Shown here: positions 50,830 to 58,819 of the stretch, one piece after another | How positions within the stretch are numbered: the stretch's first letter is position 1 | Layout of the letters: each line of letters begins with the position of its first letter | Source of the DNA: Hydractinia symbiolongicarpus | Lineage: Eukaryota; Cnidaria; Hydrozoa; Anthoathecata; Hydractiniidae | Direction: 5' to 3' | DNA length: 60,000 nt | NCBI RefSeq assembly: GCF_029227915.1 | Contig: NC_079879.1 | Location: forward strand, 4,528,001-4,588,000 | Notes under the pieces: generated by a model | The model's input: only the letters and a program-made list of their open reading frames with translations | Database searches by the model: none | What the model was told of the DNA's origin: nothing | Program-made: the position numbers and the translations under genes

Positions 50830-52585
50830 ATAAAGTTTTTTTGAAAAGGGTATTACGCCTAAACGCATTGACGACACAGTTTACATGTACTAACCGTTCA
50901 GTCCAATGTTAATGATGGCTGTTTTTTTTTTCAAAAAAGGGTATTATGCCTATATGAATATGTGTCATTGTTTGCCTGTACTAATCCCTCAGCCCAGAGT
51001 ATGTTTGAACTTTTAGCGGAAACGTTCTCTGAAAAAGGTTGGCCAACTGTTTTTGCTATAACAGGGGAGCGATGAGTTGTAAACTAAATTTTAAAAATAT
51101 ATTACACTGGAAGGATTATAATGTTGTGCGCCTATTTTTTTCAAAATATATTCCACCAGAAACACCATAATGTTTTGCGCCTCATTCAATTTATCACATA
51201 CTATACTAAAGCGCTTCACCTAAATGTGTGGCATAGTTTACACTTCTTATTAATTGCTCTTTCAGGCGTTCAGCGCCAGGTAACACAGTTACTTGTGGCT
51301 TAACCCGGCGTTTCGACTCCGGGTTGCCTGGCTAGTCATCATCATCATCATCATTCTCGGCTTAACGTCCGTTTTCCATGCTAGCATGGGTTGGACGGGG
51401 TATATTAATGACCCTCTTCCAATCTGATCTAGACTGTGTTAGATCTAACCTCAACTTCCTCTGTATCAAGTCTGTCCTCATAACCTCTTGTCAAGTCTTT
51501 CTCGGTCTGCCTCTGGGCTTTGCCCCAGGAAATATCAAGTCTCTACACTTTCTTACCCAATTATCATCCTCCATTCTTTCCAAGTGCCCCAGCCAATTCA
51601 ATCTTCTTATCTGGATAACACCTTTAATTCTACGGATACTTAGCCTGCTTCTTAGCTCATCTGAACCCTTTCTGTCTCTCAGACTGGCGTTACACATCCA
51701 CCTAACCATTCTATATCATTCCTTTCTAAACGGTTAAGATCTTCCTGCTTCACTGCCCATGTCTCACTACCGTACAACATAACACTTCTTACACAGGCTT
51801 CATACAACCTACCTTTTAACTCAATTGACAAGACTCAGTCAACAAAGGAAATAACTCTCTGAACTTTTTCCAGGCAGAACCTATGCTGCAAGTAACACTT
51901 CTTCCAACACCTTTTCACTGCCCAACATATCACCTAAGTAACAGAAGTTCTCAACTATCTATAACGAGCCACTGTTGTACGTAAGGTCACACTTGGCTGC
52001 AATGCTACTAATCATGACTTTAGACTTTGCTGTGTTCACCCTAGTCTACATATTAATACCACGGAATCGCATTTTGCATTTAGTCTCTATTGTTAATTCT
52101 AAACCGATGAACGTAGTCTTAACCTTTTTGTTTCTTTCGCCTACTTCTATTTCTTTTTTTGTTTATAAACTTGTAGGATCTAACGTTATGGTCAAATCTT
52201 AGATATCTTAACTTGATAAAGAATTTAGTCATGTCACAGGTAAAATAAAACATTTCTAAAATATCGCTACACCACAAGCAATGATATTTAATAATGGATA
52301 TGCTAAAACGTCTTCGTTTCTTTCTTATGAATGTTAAGTGTAGTGCTGTATTGTTAAAGTATTAATTTTCACAAACAACGTTTTGGAAATTTGTACTACA
52401 TGAAACATTTTGCAAGTTCAAGATAATACCACAGGATAATACCTATTTATTTCAAATAACGGAACACTGTAGAAGTTCTGTAAAAAACAGGCTACTGGCG
52501 ACCTTAGGCATAGGGAACAAAATTACACACGAACAAGAATCTGAAATCTTTTACCCTGCAAGGGCTTTTCATTTTCTCTTTAAGT
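50830..52585. repeat. Right arm of the large inverted repeat, split by a LINE
   Basis: Reverse complement of 47041-48215, with roughly 80% similarity by eye in matched blocks. The match is interrupted between 51331 and 52049 by a 5'-truncated LINE; the left arm is continuous there. The LINE therefore arrived after the inverted repeat formed. Confidence 0.75.
51331..52049 (-). mobile_element. 5'-truncated LINE insertion with target-site duplication
   Basis: The minus strand encodes an RT C-terminal piece (blocks VRWMCNASLRDRKGSDELRS and LNWLGHLERMEDDNWVRKC) and a 3' UTR containing the palindromic CCATGCTAGCATGG. It ends in a (TGA)n tail at 51337-51353. The hexamer CTAGTC flanks the insertion on both sides (51331-51336 and 52044-52049) and fits a target duplication. 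It is dead by 5' truncation and frameshifts, and closely related to 35972-36508. Confidence 0.85.
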
Positions 52586-52589
52586 CAAA

Positions 52590-53357
52590 GGCTGAAATAC
52601 ACTATCATTTTTCAATGATCATTTTTTAATGATACATTCCAATGACGTTAAAAATCACAAATTTTGGCGCGAATACACTATCATTAAAAGCATGAGACTT
52701 GAGCATGTTTCTTTACAACAAGAAGAAATAGCAGCTGCCGTTGTTGTATGTTATCCAAAAAGATAGTCAAACGTAGAAAAAGAAAGTACAGAACTGTATG
52801 GGTGCAGCCGTGGTTAAATAGGCGAACCGAACTTGACATCTACAATACTACAATACCAAGAGTATACGCGATTTTTAAGAAGCCGCGGAATATTTTTGAT
52901 GAGCTCCTTAATCTCATAGAAGTTGACATTGAGAAAAAAACAACGCATTAACGAGACCCAATTCGTGTTAAAGTCAAACTAGCCGCAACTTTGAAGTTTT
53001 TATCATGTGGGATATCTCACAAACTGGGCTGGCTTCTCCAAATCTCCAAATTTTCAGTCGCTTCTTGCGTCTTCATTCTCGGGTGAATTATCTTGTATAA
53101 ATCTTTGTTTTTAACTATGTTTACGCCCAAACCTATATCGCGTGCAACAAACACGTGTGCGAAAACAATGGATTCGATTTAAAACAATAGAAAAAAAATG
53201 TCATTGAAAAATTAAAAGTTGAACATGTTCAACTTTTAATTTTTAAGGATCATTGGAAATGAGAGTGTAAAAAATGACATTTTTTTCTGTATACACTGTC
53301 TTTTTTTTAATGATAATTGGAAAATGATCATTGAAAAATGATAGTGTATTTCAGCCT
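52590..53357 (+). mobile_element. PIF/Harbinger-type DNA transposon, deletion derivative
   Basis: The ends form a long terminal inverted repeat (AGGCTGAAATACACTATCAT at left, its complement at right, continuing about 40 bp). Inside, 52748-52951 (plus) encodes a Harbinger nuclease N-terminus: a basic KRRKRKYR start, then WVQPWLNRR, then NIFDELLNLIEVDIEKK. After one stop at 52949 the same frame continues with KVKLAATLKFLSCGISH, matching the family's 'eRLa.TLrfLatG' block. The DDE core is absent. A 38-bp perfect palindrome sits at 53207-53244. The expected 3-bp target duplication (TWA) is not clearly preserved. Confidence 0.8.
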
Positions 53358-53626
53358 AAATTTCGGCTATGACGTCATCACTTCCTGTATGACGTATTAG
53401 AAGAGATAGAGAAATGTATGTTCTGGCACAGCCCTAAAACGCACAGGCGCGCACGCCCACAGTCAGCCACAACAAGTCCCTAATAATCAATGCATAGCCA
53501 TGGAATTTAAGGATATATATCCCTAATAATCAATGTAGTGACGTCATCAAAGTATGCAGAATAGGAGCTCCAAAAATTTCTAGCACAATTCCCTAAAAAT
53601 TAATGCATATCAAGGGTAAGTCCCTA
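53358..53626. repeat. Flank of the Polinton-like element with repeated TCCCTAAT motif
   Basis: The word TCCCTAATAATCAATG occurs at about 53478 and 53520 and, diverged, near 53590 (cctaaaaattaatgcat). It may be the outer, degenerate part of the left terminal repeat. Two TGACGTCAT palindromes are also present. No gene. Confidence 0.4.
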
Positions 53627-53740
53627 TTATACAAATAGGAGTAGGGGGAATTCCCTGATCGCAGTAAAAAGGGAAATAACTGTGTTAGTTTTGAGCAGAA
53701 TGAAATCTTCCGACGATGTTATAATCCATAGAATAAAGAA

Positions 53741-55120
53741 ATGGATTCATACACCGTGAAACAATTACGTGATATTGCAAAAATCCGTGGTTTAACTGGG
53801 TATTATAAGCTACGCAAGGCTGAATTGATTTCCTTGTTGCATGATGCCACCCAGAGGCCACCCAAATGGGCCAGACAACGAAAGCTGGTCAAGCCCGTGA
53901 CTATAGTGCCAACGCCGGAGGCTATGGATATATTCGAGAAACAGGCTATAAAAAAATCGTTCGATCGTGAAAACCAAGATGCGAGGATGGTAGAACTGGT
54001 TAGTTGATGCTGTCCCCAAACCTATAAAGGAGGGGGTCAAGAGGACCTATGCAGTCTTTAAACGTGGGGTAATGGGACTCTATGGTGTGGCAGCCAACAT
54101 AAGACCTATACTTCATGATGAGGTGGAAAAAGAGGCCGAGGAGGACTACTTCGAAGATATCCAAAATCTCTACAATCAACCGGGACAGGACTATACCCCA
54201 CAGGAACATAAGCATGCTCTCCACAAGACCTTCCGAAGTTTCTGCATTCCCGGTATAGGAGAAGCCGACGTCGACGGGTATATAGGGATTGTGCGAACAA
54301 ACGTGAAAACCTTGGTTGAGGACAAGGTGGAAGATATGGGGTCAGCAAAGATACAGTTATCCCTATGGATCATGTGGAAGAAGAAGAAGACGAACCTGGA
54401 GCAGGCCAATGACGGTGAGTATATTGAGGTGGAGAAGGTATTTCATAGTAATATGGCGTCGGTATTTCAGGGTAGCAACGTAGACGATATGTTAGATATG
54501 ATTTTTGCTCAAAAGAGAACACATGTGGAAAGTCCTGCACTACCCCAGATTGGTTTACAATATCTCAAATCTTACACCTCGACGTAGACTTCCACAAATT
54601 AAGGCTAACAAAGGGTTCATCATATATAGAGCTACCAAAATGGATCTCCTCAAAAAAGGCCTTTATTAACCCAGTGAATGAAGACGAGAAATGTTTCAGG
54701 TGGAGTATAATAGCATCCTTGCATCATGAGATGGGAGGAATCCAAATCGAATATCTCAGATAAAAACCTATCTAAACCACTACAATTGGCAGGGTATAGA
54801 ATACTCTACAAGTATCAAAGACATTTGTTTGTTTATAAGTTTGAAGATAATGACCCTGACATTGCCGGAAACATTTTATATGCAATGGGGAAAAAGATCA
54901 ACATCTGGCGTCGATCCGAGTATAACATTAGGCGCAACAAGAAGGTTAATCTGTTGCTTATAACAGATGACAAAAAGAACCACTAGACAGCCATCAAATC
55001 CCTATCGCGACTCTAAGGTAGTAAGACCTCAAAAAAATACGGCAAAAATGCACTTCTGCATAAACTGCCTCCACGCCTTTCCCACGATTGAATCGAGGGA
55101 CAAGCATTATAGGGAATATA
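53741..55120 (+). pseudogene. SAP-domain / family-B DNA polymerase N-terminal region, broken
   Basis: The start ATG at 53741 opens a SAP-type DNA-binding helix pair (residues about 4-34, TVKQLRDIAKIRG..KAELISLLH). A frameshift near 53996 moves the product into the frame that continues through 54072-54587. Another shift near 54545 leads to the conserved INPVNEDEKCFRW block (54665-54706), known upstream of protein-primed-type DNA polymerase B domains in Polinton-like elements. Further shifts and two in-frame stops (near 54761 and 54987) precede the CINCLHAF..H zinc-finger-like block (55055-55115). The sequence then ends at a short direct repeat: the exonuclease and palm domains are gone. At least four frame changes show long decay. 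Confidence 0.8.
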
Positions 55121-55129
55121 GGAGGTGTA

Positions 55130-56008
55130 CTATGTCTAAGAGGTATAGGAGGTGTAGTATGTATGGGTGTTTTGATATTATGCTTGAGGGGTGCGGCAGC
55201 TGCATGCCTCACAATAGGTTTGTTATTAAGGTCAAGCCTTATGCCCATAATAACGTTTGTTGGAGGTATGAGGATGTTGTTGTTGTAGCCCACGATTTTG
55301 CCTATCTTTAGATTCATATCCGAGGCCAACATATACACACCATGCATAACCGCAAAATTCACCGGCGTCATCGCATACTGTAAAACCTTCTGAAATTCGG
55401 TGATATCATGGCTTACATTCTCCTGGCGTTGTACCATAGCTTCAAATTTTTGCAATAAGATTTGCCTTGCCGTGTAGTTGTCAGCATCGGACCCGATTAG
55501 GGATGCCTTGGCCCCTGCTTGGGACCCCGGAAACAAGACCACGTAAACCCTAATACTTTCGCTTAGCTTGGTCAACCCTTTAGATGTAAGTCCTTGGCTT
55601 GTTGGCATGATAAACTTTGCCCAGTCACCATCAACCATAGGCCACCATCTCCCGTTTGTCAATGACGACATTACTGGCTTGAATTTGTAGAAGGCATTAG
55701 GATCTGCACAATACTCACGAAAAATTTGTCCAAAGCCTGAGCTGCTATAGGGGTTTTTGTATTGCGAGAAGCCATCATCGTAAGGCAGGGGAACCTTCAT
55801 TCTTGCCAGGATACGCCGCATGTGGTAGTACAGGTGGAAGGTGAAGATTGAGTTTATAGGGGCTACGCCCGGACCCGTCATGTGCTTAGCGGATATACCC
55901 AATGCCGTCGTTTCGCAATGTGTGACAAAATTTACCTGGATATTCCAATAGTCCAGCGCCTGCCTTTCCCACCCCACACTAACAGGGTTGTTGGGACCCT
56001 GGTACCAT
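55130..56008 (-). pseudogene. Conserved virus-like element protein, unknown role (frameshifted start)
   Basis: The frame is open from a GTG at 55977 downwards. An ATG at 56008 lies in the frame that joins it if one base of a C-run near 55985 is ignored, so the natural start is probably 56008 with a single frameshift. About 290 residues look authentic: VTHCETTALGISAKHM, then APINSIFTFHLYYHMRRILA (about 40-60), a PLPYDDGF block, a Ser/Gln-rich centre, and DITEFQKVL. The last open part, after about 55130, is low-complexity (TTPPIPLRH) and overlaps the antisense polymerase zinc block, so the true C-terminus is lost at a deletion junction. I cannot assign a function; position between polymerase and capsid-type genes suggests a structural or replication role. 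Confidence 0.6.
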
Positions 56009-56173
56009 ATTTGTTAAACTCAGGGAATACTACAAAAATATGGGACTCAGTCGATACGTAGAGATCCTGGTGCTCAAGATAGGTTACACCAAGGGGTCAT
56101 TCTCCCCGGTTACTTTTATATTTTGCCTTGGGGTTGTATGAGCATATGTTCATCCTTTTCTTAAAACAAAGAA

Positions 56174-56542
56174 TGAAACAGCTGTACATTACTGATATCG
56201 AAAACGATATTTGAGGACTATCTGGGGCAGGATAACAGGATTGCTCTAAATTTGATAAGTATGCGACCTGCATGGTTGAATTTGTACAGCAATATCAAAT
56301 TTACTATACGTAAGGTAGGACCTGACCAGACGGTGCCCCGGATCGAGATAATGAGTGGTTTATACAGGGTAGAGGATATTGCGACTATTGTGAATAGCCA
56401 AGCAGAGGACAAGATTAAACTTTTCGTACATAAAAATGGCTACTGCAGGCTCCGTGTCGGTAATGGGTACTCAGTGGTGATGAATCGACAATTACAAGAG
56501 CTGTTAGGGCTGCCCTACGACCCTGCAAAAAGTATTATATGA
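56174..56542 (+). pseudogene. Capsid-associated (penton-like) protein, one frameshift
   Basis: The likely start is the ATG at 56174 (MKQLYITDIEND). A one-base shift near 56212 joins it to the frame that runs to 56542. The body has the layout of a small jelly-roll structural protein of Polinton-like elements: LYSNIKFTI, a 'sGlYrvedIa.ivn' block and KLFVHKNGYCRLRVGNGYSV, ending LLGLPYD. In related elements this 'g.Y.i.dI...in / i.l..n...G...l..gy.v.f...l..lLGf' pattern marks the penton or minor capsid protein; that role is inferred. The stop overlaps the next ATG (ATATGA), a compact virus-like arrangement. Confidence 0.6.
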
Positions 56543-56790
56543 AGGGCGACTACGATGCCTACTATATGACCAACATTTACCATAGATTGAAACTCGTTTG
56601 TCCGCAGTTGGATGAAGACGACTGGCTGCTTGACGGTAAAAAGTCTAAAACTTTGGCCTCGCTTCCCACAAAGGAGCTAAACGCTTGGTGGGACATGTTA
56701 ACCTGGAATGTTTGGTGGGACATGTTAACCCAAATTTACTGAGTGCACCTGCGCAAGGCGCCGATATGCAGGATGAGGGACAGGTGTAAA
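56539..56790 (+). pseudogene. Unknown protein of the capsid block, duplicated segment
   Basis: The start ATG at 56539 overlaps the previous stop. It reads MKGDYDAYYMTNIYHRLKLV and continues acidic/basic for about 55 residues. Near the end, 18 bp (tggtgggacatgttaacc) is present twice (56688-56705 and 56713-56730), and the frame then ends at 56742. The other frame continues with NPNLLSAPAQGADMQDEGQV and stops at about 56790, probably the original C-terminus, so the duplication of 25 bp caused the frameshift. No family recognised. Confidence 0.5.
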
Positions 56791-56799
56791 ATGCATAAT

Positions 56800-57311
56800 A
56801 CATGGGTATGCTTCTGTGACAATAGACTGCTTGGTATAGGAGTGATTACGTCGGGGCTTGGCATCGAAGCTACGGCCTCCGGTTTAGGGGTTCCCTTGGC
56901 CTGTGCCATGGGGGGGGGGGGGAAATCGCGATTGCGGCCGGAATAAGTCAAGCAGGTCTCCGGAACGCCTCAAAACGGCTCCGTGTCAAATCTAAAAAAC
57001 ATGAAGTTATAAAGCTGCCCGCAGAAGCGAAATTAAACTCTATCGTCGACCTGATCAGCAAGGCAATAGAAAACGGCGTGATCAGTGACTACGAGCATAG
57101 CCTGATTAGCCGCGAAAGGGAAAGGTATATGCTGCTAAAAGAACAGACGTGACCGCGTTTTAATCGTATCGTGAATAGCATTAACGAACAAGAATGTGCC
57201 CAGGTAGTTGTCAAGGGTCGGGAAAAAGGGAGGCAAGACGTTTTAAAAAAAACTTCAGTCTGTGCAGTATGCAAGCGCTACCTAGAGTCTCCACCTGGGT
57301 ATAAGCTTTAA
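56800..57311 (+). pseudogene. Gly/Ala-rich hydrophobic structural protein with conserved helical tail
   Basis: Frame 1 gives a Gly/Ala/Ile-rich segment (IGVITSGLGIEATASGLGVP) that ends at a 13-base G-run (56910-56922). After the run, another frame continues logically with IAIAAGISQAGLRNASKRLR, then KHEVIKLPAEAKLNSIVDLI (about 57000-57060) and ISDYEHSLISREREY. This 'KH..I..la..KLnsi..liskal....Is..E' pattern is characteristic of a protein repeated in Polinton-like elements of invertebrates, probably a minor virion component. An in-frame TGA at 57150 interrupts it; the same frame then runs on to TAA at 57309 with a CAVC block. The start codon is not certain. Confidence 0.6.
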
Positions 57312-57357
57312 TTTGGTATATTTTATAGGTTATATAAGACCCATAAATATATGGTTT

Positions 57358-57935
57358 CTAACCCTCACCTAAAAGCCATTCCTTTTTAAAGTCTTTATAC
57401 CGACATTCCGTAATATGTACCTGAGGGTAGTAGTTTTTGCCTTGTACATACACTGACAAAATAGCTAGGATGGCACTGGCTTGGCAGGGTTCATCATAAG
57501 GTACTGGTATGCCATGCAATTTGGTTGTAATTGCATCCTTGTAGCATTTAAGCTTAGCGTTCACATAACGATCCTTTTTCTCAGGCTCCTTCGTCAATTG
57601 CTCAGGTATCAACTCCTCAATCTTGGACCAGATTTGGCGATACTTTGCAAACCGATCAGGGTGTTCTTCAAAATCGAGACCCAATGCCGGTACCGCATTT
57701 GTGTTGTACCGAGTCACTCCATGTAGGGACCAGATTTTAAGAGTCTTTACCCTGAGGGCTAAAACAAGGTCTCGTGCATGGTAGCCTATAATATACCTTG
57801 ATCTTTACCCCCATTAGCAGGAATGGGATCTGACATTTGTTAGGTATTCTGCGTTGATATCGTCGATGTCCGTAAAAGTAGCAGCAAATGAGTCGAATAT
57901 TTCGGGTTGACAAGCTCTTTCTCAAACTGTAGCAT
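57358..57935 (-). pseudogene. Unknown leftward protein of the relic, two or more frameshifts
   Basis: Minus-strand reading from the ATG at 57935 (MLQFEKELVNP) shifts frame near 57900 into FDSFAATFTDIDDINAEYLT, then again near 57815 into GYHARDLVLALRVKTLKIWS. It then stays open to the stop at 57358, about 125 residues (YNTNAVPALGLDFEEHPDRF, later VPYDEPCQASAILAILSVYV). The start ATG overlaps the stop of the preceding zinc gene (GGATGCTACAGTTTGA), showing an original tight operon-like layout. I do not recognise the family. Confidence 0.5.
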
Positions 57936-58128
57936 CCTCTTTATTGTATATTTCGAACAACTTCAAAGAACTGCATGTCATTGTACATACGCAACCACTT
58001 CTGTTATATGCGATATATTTGTGATAACAGTACCAACACAACATTTTACCTCTTACCATAACCCTACGTCCGCAGGTACACCTGTCGTACGCATCGAGTA
58101 CCCTTTCACAGTCGTTACAATACTTCAT
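57922..58128 (-). CDS. Small cysteine-rich (zinc-binding-like) protein, 68 aa
   Basis: The chosen start is the ATG at 58128, one base after the stop of the upstream membrane protein gene (TAAAATG). This product holds nine cysteines in pairs: CNDC, CTC, CWYC, CVC and a later C. The layout suggests one or two zinc ribbons, perhaps a transcription-linked or structural factor. Uninterrupted, but its neighbours are broken, so function is unlikely to survive. The longer frame starting at 58173 overlaps the neighbour and is less likely. Confidence 0.5.
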   Translation of the reverse strand: MKYCNDCERVLDAYDRCTCGRRVMVRGKMLCWYCYHKYIAYNRSGCVCTMTCSSLKLFEIYNKEDATV

Positions 58129-58129
58129 T

Positions 58130-58354
58130 TTATTTACAATTACAGGGATGAACATCATCTTCGGGGTCATCAAGACGTTTCCATAGGTCTTGAATCCTCT
58201 GTTTATTATACTTTTCTTTCTCCGATTTTTGTACGCATGCTAAGGCTATAAGTGGCAGAGAGAGACCAATGCCGGTGAGAAAGGTCATGAATACTATAGT
58301 TTTAAGGCTATTGAATTTTGATTGACAGCTGACGCACATTTTATTATGGGTCAT
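58130..58354 (-). CDS. Small single-pass membrane protein of the relic, 74 aa
   Basis: The open frame begins MTHNKMCVSCQSKFNSLKTI, has one hydrophobic segment (about residues 20-40, IVFMTFLTGIGLSLPLIALA) and a charged tail ending PCNCK. Its stop is one base from the next ATG and its start is about 30 bases from the end of the VLTF3-like gene. It sits in a compact leftward gene block. Small membrane proteins are common in this class of element, but no specific family is recognised. Confidence 0.45.
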   Translation of the reverse strand: MTHNKMCVSCQSKFNSLKTIVFMTFLTGIGLSLPLIALACVQKSEKEKYNKQRIQDLWKRLDDPEDDVHPCNCK

Positions 58355-58381
58355 CTTACAACAAGATTGTAAGATAACGTT

Positions 58382-58726
58382 TCAAACCAACCCTAAAAAT
58401 TCCTTTTGCGTCAAGTCGCCCCCAAATCTGATGAGGGGCCTCCAGTCTGGGAAAGGCCTTCCTTTGTAGCGCCTTTTCAGTAACCACAGCAATACTTTTT
58501 ACGTGCTGTCATACACCTTTCGCTTTTTCACATAAGCCAAGCAGCATGCATGTCCACAAAAGTAGCCCTCGTATATGTACTCGCCACCATCACTCATATG
58601 AGCATCCATGTTTTCCTTCACACAATAAAAGCCAGATTTTGTTGTACTCACCTGTGGAGGGTTGTATCCCATGGCGCACCGGACTTTGTCGCGTTGTTCT
58701 ACGGAGCACCAGTAACAGAGTACCAT
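58382..58726 (-). pseudogene. VLTF3-like late transcription factor, one internal stop
   Basis: The start is ATG at 58726. An N-terminal zinc-binding pattern CYWC (residues 4-7) pairs with G-Y-F-C..A-C-C-L-A-Y (about 54-63), as in the zinc ribbon of the poxvirus/NCLDV VLTF3 family. TAA at 58499-58501 stops the frame after KVYDST. The same frame then continues for 38 codons with the family's C-terminal signature (FPDWRPLIRFGGDLTQKEFL) to a natural TGA at 58382. The gene is thus about 114 codons with a single nonsense mutation. VLTF3-like factors direct late gene transcription in large DNA viruses and some virus-like transposons. It heads the leftward gene block. Confidence 0.65.
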
Positions 58727-58819
58727 TTTATATATATTTTAACAAGGTCTGAAGATTGCCAAGATTTACTGCGCATGCGATAATTTTTATGGGAATTCCC
58801 CCTACTCAATTTTGTATAA

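Noticed and set aside
54000-54409. Several minus-strand ORFs of 72-80 codons
   Set aside because: They are antisense to the SAP/polymerase fragment and lack any domain of their own.
57481-58251. Plus-strand ORFs of 81 and 114 codons
   Set aside because: They are antisense to the leftward gene block, which has coherent cysteine and membrane patterns.
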